From F1-60-MAGs163 sp046594555 (GTDB taxonomy: Bacteria > Actinomycetota > Thermoleophilia > Solirubrobacterales > Solirubrobacteraceae), in assembly GCA_046594555.1 (NCBI GenBank), contig JBKJRO010000109.1, positions 5,473 to 69,472 on the forward strand: 64,000 bases of DNA, read 5' to 3'. The position numbers and the translations under genes were made by a program. Numbering within the stretch: the first letter of the stretch is position 1; each line of letters begins with the position of its first letter. Positions 7,942 to 16,652 of this stretch are shown here, piece by piece. The notes below the pieces were generated by a model. The model was not told the origin of the DNA, made no database searches, and saw only the letters and a list, made by a program, of their open reading frames with translations.

Positions 7942-9438
7942 ATGCCCGCCGCTGCCGATCGCACCCGTCCCAGCTCGACCGGCCTGACCCGCCGCGGCCT
8001 GCTCGGCGCCGCCGCCGCCGCGGGCGCCGCCGCCGCGCTGCCGGCGGGGGCCGCGGCGGCGACGCGCTCGCCGCGCAAGGCCGACGTGGTCATCGTCGGC
8101 GCCGGCCTCGCCGGCCTCAGCGCCGCCCGCGAGCTGGTGCGCAAGGGGCGCTCGGTCGTCGTGCTGGAGGCGCGCGACCGGGTCGGGGGGCGGACGCTGA
8201 ACCACGACCTCGGCGGCGGGCAGGCGGTCGAGATCGGCGGCCAGTGGGTCGGCCCGACGCAGGACCGGATCCTGAAGCTGGCCGGCCAGGTCGGCGTGAA
8301 GACGTTCAAGACCTACAACGAGGGCACGAGCATCGCGCTGTTCGAAGGCAAGCGGATCGAGTACCCCGCGGCGATCGGCTTCCCGACGCTGCCGGACGAC
8401 GCGCTGACGGAGTTCATCGGGGCGCTCGGCGAGCTCGACGCGCTCGCGGCCAAGGTCTCGCGCACGAGGCCGTGGGCCTCGCCGAACGCCAGGGCCCTCG
8501 ACGCCCAGACCTTCCAGGCCTGGATCGACGGCCACACCTACAAGCCGGGCACCAGGTGGGGCCTGCAGCTGGCGTTCGAGGCGATCTGGGCGGCCGAGCC
8601 GCGCGACGTGTCGCTCCTGCACACGCTCTTCTACATCGCCTCGGCCGGCAACGCGAAGACGCCGGGGTCGCTGATCCGGCTGTCGTCCACCGGCGGCGGC
8701 GCGCAGGACGCGCGCTTCGCCGGCGGTTCGCAGAAGGTCTCGATCGAGGTGGCCAGGCGACTCGGGAAGCGCGTCGTGCTCGGCGCGCCCGTCCGCCGCA
8801 TCGCGAAGTCCGGCGCGACGTACACCGTGATGAGCGACAAGGGCGCGTGGAAGGCGAGGGACGTGATCGTCGCGGTGCCGCCGGTGCTGGCCGGGCGCAT
8901 CGACTACACCCCGCACCTGCCGAGCCACCGCGACCACCTGACCCAGCGCTACCCGGCCGGGTCGGTCATCAAGACGCTGGCGATCTACGACGAGCCGTGG
9001 TGGCGCAAGGACGGCCTCAGCGGCCAGGCGCTGTCGGACACGGGTCCGGTCCGGGTGATCTACGACAACACCCCGCCGAGCGGCAAGCCCGGGATCCTGC
9101 TCGGCTTCCTCGAGGGCGACCAGGCCCGGACGTGGGCCGAGCGGTCGGCCAAGGATCGCCGCGCCGCGGTGATCGACAGTCTGGCCTCGGTGTTCGGCGA
9201 TCGTGCCCGCAACCCGAAGGGGTACGTCGAGCTGGACTGGTCGGCCGAGCAGTGGACCCGCGGCTGCTACGCGGGCTACCTGCCGCCCGGCGTGCTGACC
9301 GCCTATGGCGACGCGATCCGGGCGCCGATCGGCCGCATCCACTGGGCCGGGACCGAGACGGCGACCGAGTGGAACGGCTACATGGACGGCGCGGTGCAGT
9401 CCGGAGTGCGTGCGGCCGCGGAGGTGCTCGTCGGCTGA
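7942..9438 (+). CDS. Tat-exported flavin amine oxidase
   Basis: This 498-aa FAD enzyme oxidises an amine to an aldehyde or imine with release of hydrogen peroxide. A twin-arginine signal (LTRRGLLG, then an Ala-rich core) occupies about the first 40 residues, so it is probably exported folded. The FAD-binding motif GAGLAGLSAARE and the glycine-rich VGGRT follow, and the C-terminal FAD segment contains IHWAGTETA. The start at 7942 places the signal peptide correctly; an ATG-like start 54 nt upstream lies in the palindrome. The layout resembles monoamine or putrescine oxidases, but the substrate is not determined. Confidence 0.88.
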   Translation: MPAAADRTRPSSTGLTRRGLLGAAAAAGAAAALPAGAAAATRSPRKADVVIVGAGLAGLSAARELVRKGRSVVVLEARDRVGGRTLNHDLGGGQAVEIGGQWVGPTQDRILKLAGQVGVKTFKTYNEGTSIALFEGKRIEYPAAIGFPTLPDDALTEFIGALGELDALAAKVSRTRPWASPNARALDAQTFQAWIDGHTYKPGTRWGLQLAFEAIWAAEPRDVSLLHTLFYIASAGNAKTPGSLIRLSSTGGGAQDARFAGGSQKVSIEVARRLGKRVVLGAPVRRIAKSGATYTVMSDKGAWKARDVIVAVPPVLAGRIDYTPHLPSHRDHLTQRYPAGSVIKTLAIYDEPWWRKDGLSGQALSDTGPVRVIYDNTPPSGKPGILLGFLEGDQARTWAERSAKDRRAAVIDSLASVFGDRARNPKGYVELDWSAEQWTRGCYAGYLPPGVLTAYGDAIRAPIGRIHWAGTETATEWNGYMDGAVQSGVRAAAEVLVG

Positions 9439-9442
9439 GCGC

Positions 9443-10258
9443 TCAGCGCAGCCTGCCGATGGTCCGGATGACCGAGCCGTCGGCGCGCAGCCAGACCTGC
9501 TGGTAGCCGCGCCCCCCGATGCGGTCGGCGGCCAGGTGCACCACCACGATGTTGTCGACGACCGGGACCTCGACGTCCGCGTGCCCGGCGGAGCGGAAGC
9601 GGATGCGCGCGACTCGATCCGGGATCAGTCCGGCGAACGTGTGCCCCGTGCCGGGATAGACCGCGTTGAAGTAGAGCCCGCGCAGCCGCGAGAGTTCGAG
9701 TGCGCCGGTGTTCCCGATCGGACTCAGCGCGGGGGCCTGGATGAACAACAGCGTGCGCGGGGGCAGCCTGCGGACCTGCGCCTGCCCCGCGGCCTGCCGC
9801 CGGTTCATCGCGCGCGCGGCGGCACGAACCCTCGGTGACGGTTCAGCTTTGAGCAGTCGGTCAAGCCGTCGACCGGTGGCGATGTCACACGACCGCGGCC
9901 AGACGCTCGGACGCCAGTTCAGGATCGTCGCGACGGTGACCTCGACGCCGTCCACGGTGGTGCTGCGGGCCGACCGCGTCGCGATCAGGCCGCCTCCTGC
10001 CGTGAGCCCGACAGCGGGCAAGGGGCCGGCTGCCGGTGCCCGGAAGATGCCGTAGCGGCTCAGCACCTCCTTCGGCGGCGCGGCATCGGTCGTTGCCGGC
10101 GGGCCCGGCGTCACGTTGCCGCAGCCCGGCAGTTCGCGCGCGGCAGTCACGGCGAGGTTGCTCCAGTAGGACGCCGAATGGCTGCGCGCCGCCGACGCGA
10201 GACTCACGCCGTCAAGCAGCACGCCGACGACCACGACCGCAACCAGCACGCAGCGCAT
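9443..10258 (-). CDS. Secreted protein of unknown function
   Basis: The 271-aa product has a clear signal peptide (MRCVLVAVVVVGVLL, cleavage near ASA). The mature part has scattered Cys residues and a C-terminal region with GLIPDRVARI and PVVDNIVVV. A similar pattern (GLVPDGVASV, then VHDN) is found in the secreted protein at 39510-40490, so the two look like distant paralogs. The ATG at 10258 gives the signal peptide; the longer frame adds an Arg/Pro-rich leader. Function unknown. Confidence 0.7.
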   Translation of the reverse strand: MRCVLVAVVVVGVLLDGVSLASAARSHSASYWSNLAVTAARELPGCGNVTPGPPATTDAAPPKEVLSRYGIFRAPAAGPLPAVGLTAGGGLIATRSARSTTVDGVEVTVATILNWRPSVWPRSCDIATGRRLDRLLKAEPSPRVRAAARAMNRRQAAGQAQVRRLPPRTLLFIQAPALSPIGNTGALELSRLRGLYFNAVYPGTGHTFAGLIPDRVARIRFRSAGHADVEVPVVDNIVVVHLAADRIGGRGYQQVWLRADGSVIRTIGRLR

Positions 10259-10320
10259 GGCGGCCAGCCTACGCCGGCGCTCAGGCGGCCGCAGACCGCA
10301 TGCGATCGGCCCGGCCGGCA

Positions 10321-11892
10321 TCAGATCACGAGCCCGTGGCGCACCGTGTTCTCGGTCACGACCTGCGGTTCGACGAACTGCAACAGGTAGTCGGGGCCGC
10401 CGGCCTTGGCGCCCGTGCCCGACAGGCGGTTGCCGCCGAACGGCTGGCGGCCCACCATCGCGCCGGTGATCGGGCGGTTGACGTACAGGTTGCCGACCGG
10501 CGAGCGGCGCACCACGCGCTCGACCGTGTGCGGGTTGCGGCAGTAGAGGCCGCCGGTCAGCGCGAACGGCAGCGCGTCAACACGATCGCAGGCGTCGTCG
10601 ATCCCCGACACCCGCTCGACGGCCAGCACGGGACCGAAGATCTCCTCGATCAGGACGGGTGACCCGGGCGCAAGGTCGGTGACGACGGTCGGCGTGCAGA
10701 ACCAGCCGTCAGCCGGGAGCGTGCCGTCCGTGGTCGCCACGATCCGGCCCGTCGCCTCGCCGAGGTCCGCGTAGCGCCGCACGCGGTCGCGCGCCGTCGC
10801 CTCGATGACCGGAGAGACGGTCGCACCGAAGGTCTGCGCCTGCCCGATGACGAGCACGCGCACGGCGCCGGCCAGGCGCTCGAGGAACGTGTCGGCCACC
10901 GTCTCGTGAACGAGCACCCGGGAGGCCGCCGAGCATTTCTGCCCGGCATAGGTGAAGGCCGAGGCGACGATGCCGGGGATCGCGTCGTCCAGGTCGGCGT
11001 CGGCATCGACGATCACGCAGTTCTTGCCGCCCATCTCGGCGACGACGTGCTTCAGGCGGCGGCTGCCGGGAGGCGCCTGCGCCGCCGCGGCCAGGATGTC
11101 GAGCCCCACCGCGCCGGAACCCGTGAAGGCGATCGTGCTGACGTCGGGATGACGCACGAGTGCCGCGCCCGCATCGCCGGCGCCGGGAAGGAGGGCAAGC
11201 GCTCCGGCATCGACCCCGGCGTCGCGCAGTGCGCGGACGATCTCACCCGCGCACCCGGGCGCCTGCTCGGCGGGCTTGAGGACGACGCAGTTCCCCGTGG
11301 CCAGTGCTGCGGCCGTCATCCCGAGCGGGATCGCCAGCGGGAAGTTCCACGGGGCGATCACCGCCGCGACGCCGCGCGGGCGATAGGTCAGGGCGTTGCG
11401 CTCTCCCGGTACCTGGAGCAGCTGAGGCGGAGCCTGGTCCAGCACGAGCGCGCCGCGCGCGTAGAACTCCAGGAAGTCGATCGCCTCGCAGACGTCCGCG
11501 TCGGCTTCGGCCCACGGCTTGGCGCACTCGCGCACCGCCAGCGCCGCAAGCCGCAGGCGGCACTCGCGCAGGATTCCGGCGGCGCGCACGAGGATCGCCG
11601 CGCGGTCGTCGACCGGCCGGGCGGACCACGCCGGGAACGCGGCGACTGCGACGGCGACCGCGTGCCGCACGTCGTGCTCGGTCGCGGCGGCGGCCGTCGC
11701 GACGGTCCGTGACGGGCAGCCGGGGTCGGTGGAGACCAGCTCGTCGCCATCACGCTGCTCGTCGCCGATCCGCACCGGCACGCGCAGCGGCAGTTCGCGA
11801 TCGAGCGCCTCGAGCGCGTCGGTCAACGCCGCGCGCGCAGCGCTGCGTCGCAGTTCGAGCACCGGCTCGTTGGCGAACGGTGACGGCGTCAT
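10321..11892 (-). CDS. 1-pyrroline-5-carboxylate dehydrogenase
   Basis: The 523-aa aldehyde dehydrogenase is the second enzyme of proline catabolism, oxidising glutamate semialdehyde to glutamate with NAD. It has the PWNFPLAIP nucleotide region, FTGSGAVG, the Glu-containing VAEMGGKN, the catalytic Cys in GQKCSAASR and the C-terminal PFGGNRLSGTG. The assignment over other aldehyde dehydrogenases rests on the partner gene: its ATG overlaps the stop of the proline dehydrogenase gene by 4 nt, giving a split version of bifunctional PutA. About 60 residues precede the core domain. Confidence 0.92.
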   Translation of the reverse strand: MTPSPFANEPVLELRRSAARAALTDALEALDRELPLRVPVRIGDEQRDGDELVSTDPGCPSRTVATAAAATEHDVRHAVAVAVAAFPAWSARPVDDRAAILVRAAGILRECRLRLAALAVRECAKPWAEADADVCEAIDFLEFYARGALVLDQAPPQLLQVPGERNALTYRPRGVAAVIAPWNFPLAIPLGMTAAALATGNCVVLKPAEQAPGCAGEIVRALRDAGVDAGALALLPGAGDAGAALVRHPDVSTIAFTGSGAVGLDILAAAAQAPPGSRRLKHVVAEMGGKNCVIVDADADLDDAIPGIVASAFTYAGQKCSAASRVLVHETVADTFLERLAGAVRVLVIGQAQTFGATVSPVIEATARDRVRRYADLGEATGRIVATTDGTLPADGWFCTPTVVTDLAPGSPVLIEEIFGPVLAVERVSGIDDACDRVDALPFALTGGLYCRNPHTVERVVRRSPVGNLYVNRPITGAMVGRQPFGGNRLSGTGAKAGGPDYLLQFVEPQVVTENTVRHGLVI

Positions 11893-13238
11893 GGCGCTGC
11901 CAACAGCTCATCGAGGTCGATTCCGTGCGCCTGCGAGGCGAGGACGCCGTCGTTGCTCGTGTTCTCGAGCAGGCGGCGCACGAGGTAGGCCATGCCGGCG
12001 ACCAGATCGCCGATCGGGCAGTACGTGCGCACGCGGTGGCCACCGGCGGCGAGCGCCCGCTGCAGGTCATCGCCGAGGCCGCGCAGCACCTGGAGCTCGA
12101 GGTCGGCCGGGCCGCCGCCCGCCAGGCGGTTCGCGGCGATCGCGTGGGCGATCGAACGGACGTTGTGCGAGGCGATCGCGACGCGGACCGCGGTCCCGTC
12201 GGCGCGCGCCTCGAGCAGGCGCCTGGTGAGCGCCTCGAAGTTGCGGTCCGAGTCGGCCTTGACCTCGAACACGGGCACCGTCCAGCCGTGCTGACCGGCT
12301 TCGACGACCTCGTGATCCCAGTAGGCGCCCTTGACCAGCCGGACCGTCAGGGGGTGGTGCCGGGCGGTCGCCGCGGCCCACCCGAGAACGCGCTCGAGCA
12401 GCGCGGGCGAGTCGCGCAGATAGGCCTGGACCACGAGGCCCGCGGACGGCCCGTCCGCGAACTCCGCCTCCTCGAGGACGGCGAGCACGAGCTCGGTGAC
12501 CGCCTCGCGCGAGTCGAAGCTCTCCATGTCGATGTGCAGGTGCGCGCGGAGGTCCCGAGCGTGCCGCAGCAACGGCCGCAGGCGGTCGGCGGCGTCGGCC
12601 TGTCCGAGTTCGGGCGCATCCGGGCGCAGCAGGGGCGTCAGCGCGGAGACCTTGACCGACAGGTTGACCCGGGGGGTCGGCCCGGCCCCGTCCGCCTCGA
12701 GCAGCGGCTGCGGCGCGAGCGTCGCGTACACGCGGGCCAGGTCGTCGAGCGCGGACCGGCAGCGCAGCGCATAGCGATCGGCCTCCGCTGCGGTGATCGT
12801 CGCCTCGCCGAGCAGGTCGACGGATGTCGCGACGCCGCCGGCCCAGAGGTCGCGCAGCACGGCATGTGCCGCCGCCGGCGTCTCGCCGACGATGAATCGA
12901 TGCGCCATCCGCTTGACGCCGGCGGCCGCGCCGGCGCCGAGTGCCGCGCGGCCCGCCCGCGAGTCGCCCATGCGGATCGCGGCCTCGACCGACCGGTTGG
13001 GGTCGTCGACCTCGGTGAGGAACCCGGTCAGGTGCCGCGCGAGGTCATCGAGCGAGTGGCAGGCGGGGACGACGTCGACGAACCGGAAGAGCGCGGCCTT
13101 GAGCTGCTCGTCCTGCGCGGCGAAGTCCATCGCGCGGTCATCGAGCGTGCGCAGCGGCCCGCGAGAGCCCTGGCCGAGCCGCGCAGCCAGGTCGCGGCCG
13201 ACGTCCTGGATCCCGGCTTCGAGCGTCGCGGTTTCCAC
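11889..13238 (-). CDS. Proline dehydrogenase
   Basis: The 449-aa FAD-dependent proline dehydrogenase makes the first step of proline breakdown, proline to pyrroline-5-carboxylate. The (beta/alpha)8 barrel carries the signature RLVKGAYWD and the C-terminal YCPIGDLVAGMAYLVRRLLE. NLSVKVSAL is the strand with the conserved Lys. About 100 N-terminal helical residues resemble the arm and alpha domains of PutA. It is the first gene of a two-gene unit. Because proC lies at 41266, the cell can both make and degrade proline. Confidence 0.93.
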   Translation of the reverse strand: METATLEAGIQDVGRDLAARLGQGSRGPLRTLDDRAMDFAAQDEQLKAALFRFVDVVPACHSLDDLARHLTGFLTEVDDPNRSVEAAIRMGDSRAGRAALGAGAAAGVKRMAHRFIVGETPAAAHAVLRDLWAGGVATSVDLLGEATITAAEADRYALRCRSALDDLARVYATLAPQPLLEADGAGPTPRVNLSVKVSALTPLLRPDAPELGQADAADRLRPLLRHARDLRAHLHIDMESFDSREAVTELVLAVLEEAEFADGPSAGLVVQAYLRDSPALLERVLGWAAATARHHPLTVRLVKGAYWDHEVVEAGQHGWTVPVFEVKADSDRNFEALTRRLLEARADGTAVRVAIASHNVRSIAHAIAANRLAGGGPADLELQVLRGLGDDLQRALAAGGHRVRTYCPIGDLVAGMAYLVRRLLENTSNDGVLASQAHGIDLDELLAAP

Positions 13239-13282
13239 ACGCCGACGATACCCGCGCGCGGGCGGCGCTCCGCATGGCGGCG

Positions 13283-13310
13283 CGCCGGCGGTCTCGCATC
13301 GCCGCCGGCG
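13283..13310 (-). terminator. GC-rich hairpin, possible terminator
   Basis: Arms CGCCGGCGG/CCGCCGGCG (9 bp, perfect) flank a 10-nt loop in the 90-bp gap between the metallo-hydrolase stop and the proline dehydrogenase start. It would form at the 3' end of the pmm/metallo-hydrolase message. There is no T-run, so intrinsic termination is uncertain. Confidence 0.35.
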
Positions 13311-13328
13311 GGCTGAACGGCCCGCCGT

Positions 13329-14375
13329 CTACGCGGCCGCAAACCGCACGACGCCGTCGGCGCCGGCGTCCTCGCGGACGCGGCCGTCGGCGAGCAGCAG
13401 GTCCATGTGCCCGAGGACCTCGGACAGCGTCAGATATGCCTGCGTGACCGCGACGTTGCCCCACATGCGCTGGGCGATCTCGAAGGCCGTCAGCGGCCCG
13501 TCGCCGAGCATCCCGTGGATCTTGGCCGCGCGGCGCTCGTGCAGCCGACAGCGCTCGTCGATCAGTTCGACGTGGCCGGTGAACGCCTCGCCGTGACCGG
13601 GGAGGACGAGCTCCACGTCGTCCATCGCGCGGGTCGCCATCAGCGACTCCAGGTAGATGACGAGCGACTTCGGGCGCTCGAGGGCCGCGGCGCCATCGGC
13701 GTCGTCCAGCGGCGCGTCGAGCGGCCGGGCGATCAGCGGGTTCGAGGAGATGTGCCGGATCAGGTGGTCGGCGGCGAGCAGCGTGCCGCGCTCGGCGTCG
13801 TGGAAGACGGTGTCCGACGGCGAGTGCCCGGGGCGGTGCAGCACGTGCAGCGTGCGGTCGCGCAGGTCCAGCGCTTCGCCGTCGCTCAGCGGCCGCGTGA
13901 CCGTCGCCTTCGCGCCCCAGCCGCGGAATGCGTGCGACACGGAGCGCAGCGCCAGGCGCGTCTCGTCGGGGATGCCGTGGCGTGACATGACGGCGCCGGC
14001 GAACGCGTCGTCGGCATCCTGGAACTCGCCGTAGCGCGCCATCCACGGAGCCAGCAGGTCGAGCGCCGCGACCTCGGCGCCCGAGCGGCGCTGGAGGATG
14101 TCCACCAGGCCCAGGTGGTCCATGTGCTGGTGGCTGACGACGATCAGCTCCAGATCCTCGATCCGCCGGCCCAGGCCGACGAGCCCGCGCTCCAGCGCGT
14201 CGAGCGCGCGACCCGAGTTCGGGCCCGTGTCGAGCAGCGTCAGCGGGTCGTCGTCGATGAGGTACGTGTTGACCCGGCCGACGGCGAACGGCGTCGGGAT
14301 CGGCAGGCAGTGGATGCCCTGCTCGACGGCCTGCGCGGCGAGCGCGCTCGCCGCGTCCCAGCCGGCGGCGCTCAC
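13329..14375 (-). CDS. Metallo-beta-lactamase-fold hydrolase
   Basis: The 348-aa product has the zinc-binding motif H-x-H-x-D-H in VVSHQHMDHLG, then HRPGHSPSD and the distal LPGHGE, which supply the remaining metal ligands. The C-terminal 70 residues form the winged-helix-like tail of the RNase Z/LACTB2-like subgroup (AKIHGMLGDGPLTAFEIAQRMW). The GTG start forms a GTGA overlap with the phosphomannomutase stop, so the two are coupled. The substrate is unknown. Confidence 0.85.
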   Translation of the reverse strand: MSAAGWDAASALAAQAVEQGIHCLPIPTPFAVGRVNTYLIDDDPLTLLDTGPNSGRALDALERGLVGLGRRIEDLELIVVSHQHMDHLGLVDILQRRSGAEVAALDLLAPWMARYGEFQDADDAFAGAVMSRHGIPDETRLALRSVSHAFRGWGAKATVTRPLSDGEALDLRDRTLHVLHRPGHSPSDTVFHDAERGTLLAADHLIRHISSNPLIARPLDAPLDDADGAAALERPKSLVIYLESLMATRAMDDVELVLPGHGEAFTGHVELIDERCRLHERRAAKIHGMLGDGPLTAFEIAQRMWGNVAVTQAYLTLSEVLGHMDLLLADGRVREDAGADGVVRFAAA

Positions 14376-15739
14376 GCGCGGATGATCCCGAGCACCTCGT
14401 CGCGCCGGGTCTCCATGTCCTGCGGCGACGCCAGCGACTCCAGGCACAGGCGCAGCAGCGGCTCGGTGTTCGACGCGCGCACGTTGAAGTGCCAGTCGTC
14501 GAAGTCCACGCCGACGCCGTCGACGTGGCTGATCCGCGCGCCCTGCTCGGCGTAGCGCGCCTCGATCTCGGCGAGCTTCGCCGGCGCGTCGGCGACGGTC
14601 GAGTTGATCTCGCCCGAGATGAAGTAGGTGTCGCGGTAGGGCGCCAGCAGCTCGCTGAGCTTCTTGCCCGTGGTCGACAGCAGTTCCAGCATCAGGAGTG
14701 CCGGGATCGTCCCGGAGTCCGCGCAGTAGAAGTCGCGGAAGTAGTAGTGCCCGCTGACCTCCCCGCCGAAGATGGCGTCGTCGTCGCGCATGCGGGTCTT
14801 GAAGTACGCGTGCCCGACGCGGCCCTCGAGCGCGGTGCCGCCGAGCCGGCCGACGGTGTCCGCGACGGCGCGCGAGGCACGGGCGTCGTAGAGGATCGTC
14901 GAGCCCGGCGTCTTGGCCAGGATGCTCTCGGCCAGCAGGGCGGTCAGGAAGTCGCCGTCGACGAACGCCCCCGTGTCGTCGATGAAGAAGCAGCGGTCGG
15001 CGTCGCCGTCCCAGGCGATCCCCAGGTCGGCGCCCTCGCTGATGACCCGGTCGATGATGAACTCGCGGTTCTCGGGCAGCAGCGGGTTGGGCGCATGCCC
15101 GGGGAACGTCCCGTCGGGCGTGAAGTACGTCTCGACCAGGTCGAGCTTGAGGTAGCGCAGGAGCGGGCCGACCATCGGGCCCGCCATGCCGTTCCCGCCG
15201 TCGACGACGACCTTCAGCGGCTTGATGACCTCGGGGTCGATGAACGCGAGCGCCGCCTGCTGGAACTTGTTGTAGATCTTGATGTCCTCGGACGTGCCGC
15301 CGCCGCGCGGCGTGCCCATCCCGGCCTCGATCTCGGCGCGGATGTCCTGGATCCCGGCCTCCCCGGACAGCGCGATCGCCCCGCGCTTGACGAGCTTGGC
15401 GCCCGTGTACTGCTTGGGGTTGTGCGACGCGGTGCACATCAGGCCGCCGTCCAGCTCGCGCGAGCCGACGAGCCAGTAGAGCATCTCGGTGCCGACCTGG
15501 CCGGCGTCGACGACGTGGGCGCCCTCGGCCATCATGCCCGCGCGGTACCGCGCTGACATGTCGGGCGCCTCGAGCCGCATGTCGCGGCCCAGCCCGATCC
15601 CCAGGTCGGTCGTCGCCCGGCCCGTGAGCTTGCCGAGCACGCGCGCGAATGCGCGGCCGATCAGCTCGGCGGTGTCGCCGTCGATCTGCTCGCCGACGAG
15701 GCCGCGGATGTCATACGCCTTGAAGATCTCTGGGGGCAT
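14372..15739 (-). CDS. Phosphomannomutase/phosphoglucomutase
   Basis: This 455-aa alpha-D-phosphohexomutase interconverts hexose 6- and 1-phosphates for sugar-nucleotide synthesis. All four family signatures are present: the phosphoserine loop CTASHNPKQYTG, the metal loop DGDADRCF, the sugar loop GGEVSGHYYF and the phosphate-binding RASNTEPLLR. GEVSGH is typical of enzymes accepting mannose and glucose. The ATG at 15739 is preferred over a GTG 6 nt upstream. Neighbours on the other strand make a nucleotide sugar that could draw on its product. Confidence 0.92.
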   Translation of the reverse strand: MPPEIFKAYDIRGLVGEQIDGDTAELIGRAFARVLGKLTGRATTDLGIGLGRDMRLEAPDMSARYRAGMMAEGAHVVDAGQVGTEMLYWLVGSRELDGGLMCTASHNPKQYTGAKLVKRGAIALSGEAGIQDIRAEIEAGMGTPRGGGTSEDIKIYNKFQQAALAFIDPEVIKPLKVVVDGGNGMAGPMVGPLLRYLKLDLVETYFTPDGTFPGHAPNPLLPENREFIIDRVISEGADLGIAWDGDADRCFFIDDTGAFVDGDFLTALLAESILAKTPGSTILYDARASRAVADTVGRLGGTALEGRVGHAYFKTRMRDDDAIFGGEVSGHYYFRDFYCADSGTIPALLMLELLSTTGKKLSELLAPYRDTYFISGEINSTVADAPAKLAEIEARYAEQGARISHVDGVGVDFDDWHFNVRASNTEPLLRLCLESLASPQDMETRRDEVLGIIRA

Positions 15740-15830
15740 GCTCACGCGCGCCGATGCTAGTGGGACGCGGGCGCCGGGTCGCTGCGGCTGGTCATCTCCG
15801 AGCCGGACTGGGACCCTGCACGCCTTCGTG

Positions 15831-15863
15831 GCGCGTTTCTCGGGATATGTCCGAGAAACGCGC
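15831..15863. repeat. Palindrome with TTTCTCGG/CCGAGAAA arms, copy 1
   Basis: Perfect 13-bp arms (GCGCGTTTCTCGG and its complement) surround the 7-nt loop gatatgt in the 190-bp region between the divergent phosphomannomutase and RfbF-like genes. A related element with the same TTTCTCGG-loop-CCGAG core lies at 21519-21563. The position between two diverging genes argues against a simple terminator. Confidence 0.7.
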
Positions 15864-15929
15864 ACCGACGAGGCTCGCGCCCGTGGTCGCAGGCGCCCCG
15901 CGTGCCACTCCTGCCACCATGCTGCGCCG

Positions 15930-16652
15930 ATGGCCGCGCCACGAGACACACCCGTCGCGATCCTGTGCGGCGGCCGCGGGACGCGGCTGCGGGAGCGGTC
16001 ACGTCCCCTCGCCAAGCCGCTGGTGGAGATCGGCGGGATGCCGATCGTCTGGCACGTCGTCCAGCTCTATGCCGCGCAGGGCTTCCGCGAGTTCGTGCTG
16101 CTGACCGGGTACCTGGGCCGGCAGGTCGAGGCGTTCGCGGGCGCGTGCGCGTGGCCGGACGGCGTCAGCGTCAGCTGCCTGCAGACCGGGCTGGACACGC
16201 CCACGGGCGGCCGGATCGCCGCCGCGGCCGAGCGCCTCGGCGGCGCGACGTTCTGCGCGACCTATGCCGACGGCCTCGCCGACCTGGACCTCGCCGCGCT
16301 GCTGGCCGAGCACCAGGCGAGCGGGGCAGCCGCGACGATGACCGTCATCCGCCCGGAATTGCAGTTCGGCGTCGCGCGGATCGGGCCCGACGACCGCGTC
16401 GAGGGGTTCGTCGAGAAGCCGCGCTCGGACGAATGGGTCAACGGCGGCTTCCTGTGCCTGGAGCCGTCCGTCTTCAGCCTGCTGACGGCCGACACGGTGC
16501 TCGAGCGCGACGCGCTCGCCGCCCTCGCCGCCCGGGGGCAACTGCATGCGCACCGCCACGAGGGCTTCTGGGACTGCATGGACACCTACAAGGACGCCGT
16601 GCTCCTGAACGACCTGTGGGACCGCGGCGGGGCTCCGTGGAAGCTCTGGTAG
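15930..16652 (+). CDS. Glucose-1-phosphate cytidylyltransferase-like nucleotidyltransferase
   Basis: The 240-aa product belongs to the RfbF/GalU nucleotidyltransferase group. CGGRGTRLRE is the nucleotide-binding loop, PLVEIGGMPIVWHV follows, VNGGF is the sugar-binding loop, and GFWDCMDTYKD near the C-terminus is characteristic of RfbF. It would join NTP and a hexose 1-phosphate into a nucleotide sugar, probably CDP-glucose. It sits before an NAD-dependent epimerase and its 3' end overlaps that gene's start by 16 nt. CTP specificity is by similarity only. Confidence 0.82.
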   Translation: MAAPRDTPVAILCGGRGTRLRERSRPLAKPLVEIGGMPIVWHVVQLYAAQGFREFVLLTGYLGRQVEAFAGACAWPDGVSVSCLQTGLDTPTGGRIAAAAERLGGATFCATYADGLADLDLAALLAEHQASGAAATMTVIRPELQFGVARIGPDDRVEGFVEKPRSDEWVNGGFLCLEPSVFSLLTADTVLERDALAALAARGQLHAHRHEGFWDCMDTYKDAVLLNDLWDRGGAPWKLW